Source of the DNA: CAYRGC01 sp964423795
GTDB taxonomy: Bacteria > Patescibacteriota > Gracilibacteria > Peribacterales > Peribacteraceae
Reading direction: 5' to 3'
Assembly: GCA_964423795.1 (NCBI GenBank)
Contig: CAYRGC010000001.1
Location: forward strand, 1-64,000
DNA: 64,000 bases
The translations under genes and the position numbers were made by a program. The notes below the pieces were generated by a model. It was given only the letters and a program-made list of their open reading frames with translations. It was not told where the DNA came from and did no database searches. How positions within the stretch are numbered: position 1 is the stretch's first letter; each line of letters begins with the position of its first letter. Shown piece after piece: positions 1 through 7,943 of this stretch.

Positions 1-656
1 GGAGCAAGAGCAAGGGCAACGTCGTGTCGCCCGACGAGTTCGTGAACCGCCACGGCTCGGACGTGTTCCGCATGTACCTCATGTTCATGGGGCCGTTCAC
101 GGACGGCGGCGACTGGAGCGACAGCGGCATCAAGGGCGTCGATCGCTTCGTGCAGCGCGTCTGGAAGACGTTCGGGGAAGGGGAGAAGGCGAAGACGGAC
201 GAACTCCAGGCGGTCCTTCACAAAACCATCAAGCGGGTGAGCGAGAGCATGGACATCCTGCACTTCAACACCGCCATCTCCGCGCTCATGGAGTTTTTGA
301 ACGAAGCGGAGGGCAAGTCCGTTTCGTCGGAGACCGCGAAAACCGCCGCGCGGCTCCTCTCGCCGATCGCCCCGCACCTCGCGGAGGAACTCTGGGAGGC
401 GCTCGGGGGCGAGGGGCTCGTGATCGATGCCGAGTGGCCGACCTTCGATCCGAAGCTCCTCAAGACCGCGTCCGTCACGATCGCCGTGCAGGTGAACGGC
501 AAGCTGCGCGGCCAGGTGGAGGTCGCCTCCGATGCCTCCGAAAAAGACGTGCTCGCCGCGGCCAAGGCCGATCCGAACGTCGCCAAACACCTCGACGGCA
601 AGGCTCCCAAGAAGGAGATCTACGTGAAGGGACGGCTCGTCAGTCTCGTCGTTTGA
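1..656 (+). CDS. leuS: Leucyl-tRNA synthetase, C-terminal part (5' truncated by window edge)
   Basis: Class I aminoacyl-tRNA synthetase that charges tRNA-Leu in the cytoplasm. The visible part opens inside the catalytic KMSKS loop (SKSKGNVVSPDEF), continues through the DVFRMYLMFMGPF and GGDWSDSGIKGV block, then the anticodon-binding helical domain (SPIAPHLAEELWEALG) and ends in the small C-terminal domain (VQVNGKLRGQVEV) typical of bacterial LeuRS. The first two bases of the window (gg) end the codon before SKSKGN, so that residue cannot be Met; the usual KMSKS methionine is replaced (R, G or W). TGA stop. About 218 codons are visible, roughly the last quarter of a normal LeuRS. Confidence 0.96.
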   Translation, partial: SKSKGNVVSPDEFVNRHGSDVFRMYLMFMGPFTDGGDWSDSGIKGVDRFVQRVWKTFGEGEKAKTDELQAVLHKTIKRVSESMDILHFNTAISALMEFLNEAEGKSVSSETAKTAARLLSPIAPHLAEELWEALGGEGLVIDAEWPTFDPKLLKTASVTIAVQVNGKLRGQVEVASDASEKDVLAAAKADPNVAKHLDGKAPKKEIYVKGRLVSLVV

Positions 657-666
657 CCGTCCGCGC

Positions 667-1110
667 TTAGCGGTTCTCTTCCGATGCGATATCTGTAGTC
701 TCCTCGTCGGCGGCGCTGACGAGCTGCAGAAGCGCGGTGGTCATCGCCGCGCGCTGAGCGACCACGCGTTCCTGCGCGCGGAAAATGGCCTCTTCCTGTT
801 CGCGATCGATCGGCTGCAAGGCGATGACGAAATCCTGTTCATGCACGAGACGGTGCCTTCCATCGTTCACTCGCAGGGTCAGCGCCTCTTTTTCTCCGCG
901 CAAGAGGAAGCCCTGAGCGGACATGTCGTCGATCACCTGTTGCAACACGTAATGCATCCCATGGGCGCAGCCATGCCGCGTGTTTTGGATGGACACCGGG
1001 CAGAGGGGGAGGTCTCCCTCCTCGGTGTGATGCGCGAAGCGGCACGCGCTCGCGCTGAGCGATGAGAGTTGCGTTCGCCATTCCGTCAGCTTTGCACGCG
1101 GAGCGACCAT
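667..1110 (-). CDS. Hypothetical protein, 147 aa, Cys/His-containing N-terminal half
   Basis: I do not recognise this family. The N-terminal half is rich in possible metal ligands (CRFAHH near residue 23, LCP near 36, RHGCAHGMHY near 45-53), the C-terminal third is a charged helical stretch (REQEEAIFRAQERVVAQ). No signal peptide or membrane segment. The start ATG lies 8 nt after a CATACT element with TTCTTG 17 bp further upstream, which fits the start-proximal promoters seen at many genes in this window. Its stop lies 10 nt after the convergent leuS stop. The opposite strand also has ORFs here, but this frame has the better start signal. Confidence 0.55.
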   Translation of the reverse strand: MVAPRAKLTEWRTQLSSLSASACRFAHHTEEGDLPLCPVSIQNTRHGCAHGMHYVLQQVIDDMSAQGFLLRGEKEALTLRVNDGRHRLVHEQDFVIALQPIDREQEEAIFRAQERVVAQRAAMTTALLQLVSAADEETTDIASEENR

Positions 1111-1247
1111 GAATGTACAGTATGCTTTACAAAATCTTTCGCAAGAAACGGCGGTGATGGGCCCGATTTTTCCGCTTGTTTCCGCCTTTCTTTTACGAAA
1201 CAGCTTCCTTGCTTGGCTTTTGAACCGATCGGTGTAGCTTGGAAAGT

Positions 1248-1538
1248 ATGGTTTCCATTCCGCAGTTCCACTCCCTTCCCGAGCGCGAGGCCGGCCGCAT
1301 CATGCAGGATGAATCGCTCCGTTTCCCGCTGCCCCTCGATCAGAGCTTGGAAGCGATATTGGAAGGACGTCGCGAAGCCATCGGCATATGCCTCCTGCGC
1401 CTGCAATTGAGATTGGGCGAGGTCTGCGATGCCGACTTCGGTCCCGGAATGGAGAAACTTACGATCGAGGAGATTTTTAGGCAGATTTCCAGCACCCAGA
1501 TCCCCGTGACCGAGGATCTCCGGTACAACGACGAGTGA
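1248..1538 (+). CDS. Hypothetical protein, 96 aa
   Basis: Unknown small soluble protein, mildly acidic, with no recognisable domain. Start chosen at ATG 1248 because TAGCTT lies 8 nt upstream with TTGGCT 16 bp before it; a TTG at 1239 is in frame but less likely. It is divergent from the gene at 667-1110 and faces the gene at 1543-1797, whose stop follows within 5 nt. A longer minus-strand frame (1086-1601) overlaps it and is the alternative; its composition looks like a shadow. Confidence 0.5.
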   Translation: MVSIPQFHSLPEREAGRIMQDESLRFPLPLDQSLEAILEGRREAIGICLLRLQLRLGEVCDADFGPGMEKLTIEEIFRQISSTQIPVTEDLRYNDE

Positions 1539-1542
1539 CGGG

Positions 1543-1797
1543 TCACAAACGAGTGTCTTCCCCGATGAGCAAGCGGACGACCGCTTCCCGGAATTGCTCA
1601 ACCAACGTGGGATCGGGCTCTTTGCTTATCGCCCTGGCTCCCGAGAGCACGTCCGCAAATTCCTGCAGCAACGGCTGTTTGCTTTCTTCCGCGTGGGCCG
1701 CTTGCCTCCTCCGTTCCACTACATCGAGTTCCTCTTCGATCGCCCAAAGAGGCATTGCTTCCGTGAAGTAGGACGGTTGTTCCGGTTGGGATCCCAT
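1543..1797 (-). CDS. Hypothetical protein, 84 aa
   Basis: Small soluble, helical, acidic protein of unknown function; residues 18-45 (WAIEEELDVVERRRQAAHAE) look like an amphipathic helix. It is divergent from the RNA methyltransferase gene at 1851, with 53 nt between the starts. A TATGTA element lies 12 nt before its ATG. No domain or membrane segment seen. Confidence 0.45.
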   Translation of the reverse strand: MGSQPEQPSYFTEAMPLWAIEEELDVVERRRQAAHAEESKQPLLQEFADVLSGARAISKEPDPTLVEQFREAVVRLLIGEDTRL

Positions 1798-1836
1798 CGG
1801 CGGCGACGCTACATATCTTCCCGGGCTTTCGTCAAT

Positions 1837-1842
1837 TATACT
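1837..1842 (+). promoter_or_regulatory. -10 element TATACT, start-proximal
   Basis: TATACT ends 8 nt before the GTG start at 1851; transcription would begin at or next to the start codon, and there is no room for a Shine-Dalgarno sequence. Confidence 0.6.
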
Positions 1843-1850
1843 GGCGGTCC

Positions 1851-3305
1851 GTGTCCCATCCTTTCGATCGCTACGCGGCCTATACGGATCTGCAGGCGCT
1901 TCTCGATTCCAGCGAGAAGCCGCTGCGCAAGTGTGTGCGCGTGAACACCCTCAAGTGCTCGATGGAGCAATTTCACGCGTGGGCGAACAAACGCCAGTGG
2001 CAACTCACGCCCGTGCCCTGGTGCACGGAGGGGTTTTTCATTGATCGCGAGGACAGGAGCAAGGCGCTCGGCCGTGACCTGCTGCATCTGCTCGGCGGGG
2101 TCTACATGCAGGAGGCCGCGAGCATGCTCCCGCCGGAGCTCCTCGACGTGCATCCGGGCCAGACGGTGCTCGACATGAGCGCCGCCCCGGGCAGCAAGTC
2201 GACGCAGTTGGCCGCGAAGATGCGGAACACCGGCGTGCTCGTCTGCAACGACATGCAGGAGAAACGCCTTTGGACGCTCAAGACCGCGCTCCACCGCAGC
2301 GGAGTGATCAACTACCTCATGACGAAGAAGGTGGGGCAGTGGTTCGGCAAGCACATGACGGAGCGCTTCGACCGCGTCCTCTGCGACGCGCCGTGCACCG
2401 CGCAGGGCACGAGCCGCAAGGACAGCGACGCGCTCGACTACTGCTCGCCCGAGAACGTCGGCAAGATGGCGAAGCTCCAGCGCGAGCTCCTCGAGGCGGC
2501 GATCCACGCGGCGAAGGTCGGCGGACGCATCGTGTACTCCACGTGCACGCTGACGCCCGAGGAGAACGAGGAGGTCATCCTTTCCATGCTCGAGAAGTTC
2601 CATGGGCAGTTGCAGGTGATTGATCCGAGGGCGGAGTTGCGAGTTACGAGTGTCGAGTTTCGGGAATTCATGGATAAGGCCATTCAAGATTCCTTCCGAG
2701 TTCAGGAAAGTCTGATCCCCGTCTCGCAACCCGTAACCCGCAACCCGCAACCAATGCTCCGCGTCTGGCCCCATGTCCACGACGTGGAGGGCTTCTTCGC
2801 CGCCGTACTCCAGAAAACCGCGCCCACGCGCGGCGTGGAGCCGATGGACCGCGCGCGGTTCCAGGAGGAGGAGCTCCCCGTCTCGCGTCAGAAGGACGTG
2901 GCCGAGCACGTCACGGAGATGTTCGGCGCGCCGATGGTACGCGAGGAGGACAGGCTGTTTCTGCGCACCGACCAGTTGCTTCTTTCCACCCTGGACGTCG
3001 CGAAGTTCAAGCTGCCCGTCCAGGACTACGCGCTCGGGATCCCGTTCGCCAAGCGCCTCGATACCGAGCGCATCCGCCTGAGCCACGAGACGGCGACGCT
3101 CCGCGGCACGGAATCCACGGCGAGCCGGCTCGAGATCAACGAGGAACAGCTCCGCGACCTTCTCGACGGCAAGGACATCCCCTGCGATCCGGCGCTCCGC
3201 GGGGACACGCTCCTCATCCACGAGGGCTTTTGCGTGGGCACGAGCCTCGCGAAGGAGGGGAAGCTCTGGAACCGCCTGCCGCGGTGGGTGGTGCAGAGGA
3301 GTTGA
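1851..3305 (+). CDS. NOL1/NOP2/Sun-family RNA cytosine-C5 methyltransferase (RsmF-like)
   Basis: SAM-dependent m5C methyltransferase for rRNA or tRNA. The N-terminal part (KCVRVNTLK) is the family's RNA-recognition region. The Rossmann core has the SAM loop DMSAAPGSKSTQLA near residues 104-117 and both family cysteines: motif IV DAPCTAQGTSR and motif VI YSTCTLTPEENEE. After WPHVHDVEGFFAAV comes a C-terminal PUA-like extension, as in RsmF (about 480 residues). GTG start chosen because TATACT lies 8 nt upstream. Two 7-bp-period repeat arrays lie in frame at 2636-2663 and 2724-2751, in the variable stretch before the WPH motif, and encode a low-complexity insert containing TRNPQP. The stop abuts the convergent kinase stop with no gap. 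Confidence 0.92.
   Translation: MSHPFDRYAAYTDLQALLDSSEKPLRKCVRVNTLKCSMEQFHAWANKRQWQLTPVPWCTEGFFIDREDRSKALGRDLLHLLGGVYMQEAASMLPPELLDVHPGQTVLDMSAAPGSKSTQLAAKMRNTGVLVCNDMQEKRLWTLKTALHRSGVINYLMTKKVGQWFGKHMTERFDRVLCDAPCTAQGTSRKDSDALDYCSPENVGKMAKLQRELLEAAIHAAKVGGRIVYSTCTLTPEENEEVILSMLEKFHGQLQVIDPRAELRVTSVEFREFMDKAIQDSFRVQESLIPVSQPVTRNPQPMLRVWPHVHDVEGFFAAVLQKTAPTRGVEPMDRARFQEEELPVSRQKDVAEHVTEMFGAPMVREEDRLFLRTDQLLLSTLDVAKFKLPVQDYALGIPFAKRLDTERIRLSHETATLRGTESTASRLEINEEQLRDLLDGKDIPCDPALRGDTLLIHEGFCVGTSLAKEGKLWNRLPRWVVQRS
2636..2663 (+). repeat. Heptamer tandem array (4 units, GTTRCGA type) inside the methyltransferase gene
   Basis: Four consecutive 7-mers: GTTGCGA, GTTACGA, GTGTCGA, GTTTCGG. They are inverted relative to the array at 2724-2751; 60 bp separate the two. 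Together they form an insertion-like block in the coding sequence. Confidence 0.8.
2724..2751 (-). repeat. Heptamer tandem array (4 units, CCGCAAC type)
   Basis: Units TCGCAAC, CCGTAAC, CCGCAAC, CCGCAAC. This 28-bp array matches 27 of 28 bases of the array at 42438-42465 in an unrelated gene and is read in the same frame, giving TRNPQP in both proteins. Confidence 0.85.
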
Positions 3306-3977
3306 TTACGATAGTTTTCCCAGCGGATCCTGTAGGGTCGCGTAGGACGATCCGGCTTCGTCGCGCGGGAACGGGAAGTTGTCGGTTGTGTCGATCACCA
3401 CATCGGCCTTTTGCTTCAATGCGGGAATGACCGAGTGGCATGCGCCGTGAAACAGGCGCTGGAAGAGCCCCCATCGTTCCTCTTTCATTCCACGCTCTGT
3501 CAGGTTTCTGGACTTGGCGCGCGCGGCCGCCGTCGAGGGGTGAACGTCGAGGAAAATCTTGAAATCAAGAGGGAAATTCATCACGCAGAGGCCTTCGATG
3601 ATGAGGATCGGCTTTGCTTGGAAGTGGTGCGTTCTCGTGTGCGTGCCGCTGACGTATTCATAGAGTCCCTCTACGGTGCAGTTCTGCCCTGCCTGCAGTC
3701 GCCGCAGCACCGATATGAGTTTTTCTGCACCGCCGAATTTCGTGATGTCTGTCTGCAGGTGCCAATCCTTCCTGCTTCAGAGATGAAAGAAATCATAGGG
3801 GATGATCTCGGCATCCAACGCCTTCGCCAAAGCTTTGGCCAGGCGTGTTTTGCCCGCGCCGCCGTTTCCGTCAATGCAGATCGTCTGCGGCCGTTTTGTC
3901 CGGATCAGCGTAAGGAGGTCCATGCTGTCGATCATGCGCGCCTTCACCGTGGCCGCAGGCAAGGGTTTTACTGCCAT
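3306..3977 (-). pseudogene. Uridine-kinase-like P-loop kinase interrupted by an in-frame TGA
   Basis: The frame from ATG 3977 to TAA 3306 reads as one P-loop nucleoside kinase of about 223 residues with a single TGA at 3777-3779. Before it: Walker A DGNGGAGKTRLAKAL and IIPYDFFHL. After it, same frame: SRKDWHLQTDITKFGGAEK, TVEGLYEYVSGTHTR, the family motif PILIIEGLCVMNFPLDFKIF and LTERG (lid region). No other stop or frameshift is present. TGA is an ordinary stop elsewhere in this window, so the likeliest reading is a recent nonsense mutation; a sequencing error or readthrough is possible. Divergent from dnaG, with 64 nt between the starts. Confidence 0.75.
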
Positions 3978-4005
3978 GTGCCAAATCCGCTTACATTTAT
4001 TCCTC

Positions 4006-4037
4006 GTATTCTTGTATTCCAGTACTCTAGTACTCCT
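4006..4037 (+). repeat. Octamer tandem array (4 units, GTATTCCA type)
   Basis: Four consecutive 8-mers: GTATTCTT, GTATTCCA, GTACTCTA, GTACTCCT, lying in the divergent promoter region between the broken kinase and dnaG and reaching to 4 nt before the dnaG ATG. Related units recur at 43901-43924. Confidence 0.7.
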
Positions 4038-4041
4038 CCCC

Positions 4042-5799
4042 ATGGACGACGTGCAGCAGATCAAATCCCGGCTCCCGGTCGAACAGCTCGTGGGCGGGTA
4101 TTGTCAGCTGCATAAGAAGGGCAGGAATTTCGTCGCGCTTTGTCCGTTCCATAACGACAGCAAGCCGAGCCTTTTGGTTTCGCCGGACAAGGGCATCGCG
4201 TACTGCTTCGCCTGCCAGAGCGGCGGCGACATCTTCAGTTTTTACCAGAAGATCGAGGGCGTGGATTTCCCGACGGCGCTCCGCGACCTCGCGGAGAAGG
4301 CCGGCGTGCAGCTGGAGAAGCGCCTCGCCGCGCAGCATGCGCCGAAGAAGGACGAGAAGGACCGCGCGCGCGAGTGCCTGAAGGCCGCGCTCGCGTTCTA
4401 CAAGGAGAAGCTTTCGGCGTCCGCGCCCGCGCAGGAGTACCTGAAGAAGCGCGTCGTGCCGGCGGAGCAGATCGCCGAATTCGAGCTCGGCATGGCGCCG
4501 GACGGCTACACCGCGACGTACGACCACCTGCTCAAATCCGGATTCAGCAAGAGCGACATCGTGACGGCGGGCCTCGCGATCCAGCGGGAGCTCCAGGAGG
4601 AGCGCGCCTACGACCGGTTCCGCAACCGCCTGATCTTCCCGATCCACGATCCGCAGGGGCAGATCGTGGGTTTCGGCGGCCGCACGCTCGGGAACGACGA
4701 CGCCAAGTACATCAACTCGTCCGACGGCGTGCTCTACCACAAGAGCTCCGTCCTCTACGCGCTTCACCGCGCGAAGGAGGCGATGCGCGAGACGGGGAAA
4801 GCCGTGATCGTGGAAGGGTACTTCGACGTCCTCGCCTGCCACCGCGTCGGCATCAAGAACGCCATCGCCGCTTGCGGCACGGCGCTCACGGCCGAGCATG
4901 CGCGGCTTCTCAAGCGCTACGCGCAGTCGATCGTGCTGTGCATGGACAGCGACCGCGCGGGCCAGGAAGCGATGGAACGCGCGTTCCCGCTCCTCGCGGC
5001 GGAGGGATTGCACGTGCAGGCGGTGATCCTGCCGGAGAAGGACCCGAGCGAGATCCTCGCGCATGACCCGTCGCAGCTTTTGGATCTGCTCACGAACGGC
5101 CCGCAGCCGTACATCGACGTCGTCCTGCGCCAGACGCTCGCCGTCGATTTGGGCAATCCGCTCGAGAAGCGCCAGGCGCTCTCGCGCTTCCTGCGCCTGC
5201 TCCGCTCGCTGCCGTCCGCCGTGGAGCGCGACGACTACCTGCGGAAGGCCGCGACGGTCTTCCAGACGACGGAGGGCGCGTTGCAGCAGGACCTCCGAGC
5301 GATCGAGCAGGCGAGCGTCCTGCCCCGGCCTCGCGCGGCGCAGCAGGCGAAGGGGGTTTCGGACGCCGAGCTGTTCTCCGCCGCGGAGATCGCCCTCGGG
5401 CTCTTCTGCTTCTATCCGCAGCTGCGTCATTTGCTCCCGGAGATGATCGAGCCGCCCGACGGGCTCACCGCGGCGCTCTTTTCCGCGGTGCGAGACGCCC
5501 CGGCCGATCTCCCGAAACTGCTCCCCGAACACCTGCCCGTTCCCGACGAGCATCGCGAACGCGCGGCGCTCCTTCTCCTCTATCTCGAGCACCACGATCT
5601 CGCGGAATGGTCCGAGTCGCTCGCCGCGCGCGAGATCCGCAAGAACTGCAAGCAGGCCAACCGCGACTTTTTGCGCGTCAAACAGCAGCAAATCGCGCGT
5701 CAGCTGCTCGACGCGAAGATGGGCGGCCGTCGTGATGACGAGGCGGCGCTCCAAAACCAGTATCAAGAGGTCCTGAAGCTCATGCAGAAGGCGAAATAA
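4042..5799 (+). CDS. dnaG: DNA primase DnaG
   Basis: Synthesises RNA primers for replication. Domains in order: CHC2 zinc-binding domain (C34, H37, C55, C58 in LCPFHNDSKPS and YCFACQSGGD), the catalytic core with DRFRNRLIFPI and GFGGRTLG, then the TOPRIM fold with the acidic residues of VIVEGYFDVLA (about residue 258) and MDSDRAGQEA (about 300), and a variable C-terminal helicase-interaction region. 585 residues, normal for bacterial DnaG. ATG 4042 is chosen because it yields the canonical primase N-terminus; the frame stays open upstream but that part is not conserved. The start follows the octamer array directly, with no SD. rpoD lies 109 nt downstream, the classic dnaG-rpoD order. Confidence 0.97.
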   Translation: MDDVQQIKSRLPVEQLVGGYCQLHKKGRNFVALCPFHNDSKPSLLVSPDKGIAYCFACQSGGDIFSFYQKIEGVDFPTALRDLAEKAGVQLEKRLAAQHAPKKDEKDRARECLKAALAFYKEKLSASAPAQEYLKKRVVPAEQIAEFELGMAPDGYTATYDHLLKSGFSKSDIVTAGLAIQRELQEERAYDRFRNRLIFPIHDPQGQIVGFGGRTLGNDDAKYINSSDGVLYHKSSVLYALHRAKEAMRETGKAVIVEGYFDVLACHRVGIKNAIAACGTALTAEHARLLKRYAQSIVLCMDSDRAGQEAMERAFPLLAAEGLHVQAVILPEKDPSEILAHDPSQLLDLLTNGPQPYIDVVLRQTLAVDLGNPLEKRQALSRFLRLLRSLPSAVERDDYLRKAATVFQTTEGALQQDLRAIEQASVLPRPRAAQQAKGVSDAELFSAAEIALGLFCFYPQLRHLLPEMIEPPDGLTAALFSAVRDAPADLPKLLPEHLPVPDEHRERAALLLLYLEHHDLAEWSESLAAREIRKNCKQANRDFLRVKQQQIARQLLDAKMGGRRDDEAALQNQYQEVLKLMQKAK

Positions 5800-5838
5800 C
5801 GGCTTGCGATTTTTCCGGAATTCTCGTCAGAAGGGGCC

Positions 5839-5867
5839 TTGGCTTTCGTCCTGGAGTTCAGTATTCT
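5839..5867 (+). promoter_or_regulatory. Candidate rpoD promoter
   Basis: TTGGCT (5839-5844), 17-bp spacer, TATTCT (5862-5867). This gives a leader of about 35 nt before the rpoD ATG, which contains the inverted repeat CCCGTT-AA-AACGGG at 5883-5896. No SD precedes the ATG. Confidence 0.5.
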
Positions 5868-5908
5868 CTCCCCCGCACAGGTCCCGTTAAAACGGGCCCA
5901 CTCTCGAT

Positions 5909-7387
5909 ATGGCCTCTCATCCTCGTAAGTTCATCGCCCAGCCTACGGATGACGATTTGAAGCGTTTTCCGGAAAAGGTGAAGCACCTGATCAAGAAAGG
6001 ACGCGAACAGCGCTACGTCACGCACCAGGAGATCATCGCCGCGGTCCCCACCGCCGAGGAGAACGTCGACATGCTCGATGACATCTACTCGCTCTTGGTC
6101 GATCTCGGCATCCAGGTCATCGACGTGAAGGACGCGCTCATCTGGGACAAGAAGGCCCGTTCGTCCACGCTCGAGCTTCCGGAGCCCACGGAGGACCTCT
6201 CCGAGGTGGCCTCGAGCGACGACGCCGCCGACGGCGACGACGATGACGATTCCGACGAGAAGGACGAGAAGGCCGAGGTGCTCGACGGCGACATGGGCGA
6301 CGACGCCGTGCGCATGATCGCCATGGCGGGCATCGCTGTGGACAGTGACAAGGACATGAGCGAGGAGGAGCGCAAGAAGCGCCGCAAGGAGCGCGAGATC
6401 GACCTGCTCGAGATCTCGAACGACTCCGTGCGCATGTACCTTTCCGAGATCGGTCGCGTGCCTCTTATCGACGCGCGCAAGGAGGTTGAACTCGCCCGGC
6501 GCATACGCAAGGGCGATGCCAGCGCCAAGCAGCAGCTCGCGGAGGCCAACCTGCGCCTCGTCGTCTCCATCGCCAAGAAGTACATCGGTCGCGGCCTTTC
6601 CTTCCTCGACCTCATCCAGGAGGGCAACATCGGCCTCTTCCGCGCCGTCGAGAAGTTCGACCCGGAGCGCGGATTCAAGTTCTCCACGTACGCCACCTGG
6701 TGGATCCGCCAGGCCATCACCCGCGCCATCGCGGACCAGGCCCGCACGATCCGCATCCCCGTGCACATGGTCGAGACGATCAACAAGCTCACGCACACGC
6801 AGCGCCGTCTCGTCCAGGAGCTCGGCCGCGAGCCCACGCTCGAGGAGCTCGCCGTCGAAATGGAGATGGACATCAAGAAGGTCGCACACATCCAGAAGAT
6901 CAGCCAGGACATCATCTCTCTGGAGAGCCCGGTCGGTTCCGAGGAGGACAGCAAGCTCGGCGACTTTATCGAGGACGAGGAGGCAGTGAACCCCTTCGAG
7001 GCGACCAACAGGCAGCTCCGCAAGGAGAACGTCCACGCGATGCTGGAGTTTCTCACGCCGAGGGAGCGCAAGATCATCGAGATGCGCTTCGGGCTTCGCG
7101 ACGGCATCGGCCACACGCTCGAGGAAGTGGGAAAGGAATTCGGCGTCACGCGCGAGCGCATCCGTCAGATCGAGGCCAAGGTCCTGCAGAAAATGCGCGA
7201 CCATCCCCGGTCGCTCACGATCCGCGAGCACGGCGGCATCCCCAAGCGCATCGGCTTCTCCTCGGCGCCCGCGTTCAAGCAGGGCAAGGACTGCCCGCAG
7301 TGCGGTCTCGGGACCCTCGTCGACCTCGTGAAGGACGGCGAGAAGATCCAGAAGTGTGACCATTGCGCGAAGGAGTTTCGACTGTAA
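5909..7387 (+). CDS. rpoD: Primary sigma factor RpoD/SigA with a C-terminal zinc-ribbon extension
   Basis: Housekeeping sigma-70. Residues 1-80 resemble region 1.1; 95-130 are a very acidic linker; region 1.2 begins near NDSVRMYLSEIGRVPL (about 171); region 2 has SFLDLIQEGNIGLFRAVEKF and WWIRQAITRAIADQ; region 3 TQRRLVQELGREPTLEELA; region 4 the helix-turn-helix LEEVGKEFGVTRERIRQIE. A normal SigA ends soon after; here about 40 residues follow, with C462-x2-C465 and C483-x2-C486 (CPQCG and CDHC), a four-cysteine zinc-ribbon pattern. The ribbon is in the same frame and no stop intervenes. 492 residues. Its role is unknown; contact with RNA polymerase or DNA near the -35 region is inference. Confidence 0.95.
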   Translation: MASHPRKFIAQPTDDDLKRFPEKVKHLIKKGREQRYVTHQEIIAAVPTAEENVDMLDDIYSLLVDLGIQVIDVKDALIWDKKARSSTLELPEPTEDLSEVASSDDAADGDDDDDSDEKDEKAEVLDGDMGDDAVRMIAMAGIAVDSDKDMSEEERKKRRKEREIDLLEISNDSVRMYLSEIGRVPLIDARKEVELARRIRKGDASAKQQLAEANLRLVVSIAKKYIGRGLSFLDLIQEGNIGLFRAVEKFDPERGFKFSTYATWWIRQAITRAIADQARTIRIPVHMVETINKLTHTQRRLVQELGREPTLEELAVEMEMDIKKVAHIQKISQDIISLESPVGSEEDSKLGDFIEDEEAVNPFEATNRQLRKENVHAMLEFLTPRERKIIEMRFGLRDGIGHTLEEVGKEFGVTRERIRQIEAKVLQKMRDHPRSLTIREHGGIPKRIGFSSAPAFKQGKDCPQCGLGTLVDLVKDGEKIQKCDHCAKEFRL

Positions 7388-7504
7388 CGGTCGATTCGAC
7401 CCTGAGTCGCAGCCTGACGTTTGTTTGGCTTTGGTAAGGGCCGAGAGGGTGCATGCCCGCGTTCGTGCTTGTATTTTGCCGTACATGACAGAGAATACGC
7501 GGCC

Positions 7505-7906
7505 ATGGCAAATCCCCCCTACAATCCGGAGGCGTACGTCGATGCCTCCATCAACTGGCTATCCGACCGTCTGGAGAAGAAGTCCGTTCCCCAGGAGCAA
7601 AAGAAAAATCTTGAAGCGCTGTGCCAGGATCTCATCGATCGACGACGGGAGATCGTCACAGTGCTCTATTCGCTCATGACGGGCACGCTCGCGCTCACGG
7701 AGCCGCACGATGCTCCCCAGTTCCCCCTGAAAACGCAGGTGGATACCCTCACGGTCGCCCTCGTGCTTGGCGACGAGTCGGGCCAGAAGGCGGAAACGGA
7801 TCGGTACCGGGCCGCCTACCTCGAGCTTGTGCCGACCGCTCGCAATACGAATACGGTCCCGGGGCCGTTACCCGCCAAGTGGAGGAACGGAAAGAAAACG
7901 TTCTGA
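7505..7906 (+). CDS. Hypothetical protein, 133 aa
   Basis: Unknown soluble protein. It begins MANPPYNPEAYVDASINW, has helical stretches (residues about 18-55) and a Pro/Asn-rich C-terminus. ATG 7505 is preceded at 6 nt by GAATAC, with TTGTAT 18 bp further upstream, so the start is supported by a promoter-like context rather than an SD. It lies between rpoD and the helicase-nuclease gene, which has its own -10 element. Confidence 0.6.
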   Translation: MANPPYNPEAYVDASINWLSDRLEKKSVPQEQKKNLEALCQDLIDRRREIVTVLYSLMTGTLALTEPHDAPQFPLKTQVDTLTVALVLGDESGQKAETDRYRAAYLELVPTARNTNTVPGPLPAKWRNGKKTF

Positions 7907-7943
7907 CCCTTCCTACCGCTCCCGGGGCTGCTAGGATGCCCCC

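Noticed and set aside
1086..1601. 171-codon minus-strand frame
   Set aside because: Overlaps two better-supported small genes (1248-1538 and 1543-1797) that have promoter-like starts; composition looks like a shadow.
2636..2751. CRISPR-like array
   Set aside because: Units are 7 bp without spacers and are translated; no cas gene is present.
3777..3779. Genome-wide TGA recoding (as in Gracilibacteria/Absconditabacteria)
   Set aside because: Many conserved genes here (leuS, greA neighbours, purD, purF, holA, the NSUN gene) end naturally at TGA; reading through would add nonsense tails.
5883..5896. Riboswitch or known leader element before rpoD
   Set aside because: Only a 5-6 bp palindrome is present in a 35-nt leader; too little structure to name.
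7388..7402. Terminator hairpin after rpoD (GGTCG-ATT-CGACC)
   Set aside because: Five-bp stem with no T-tract.
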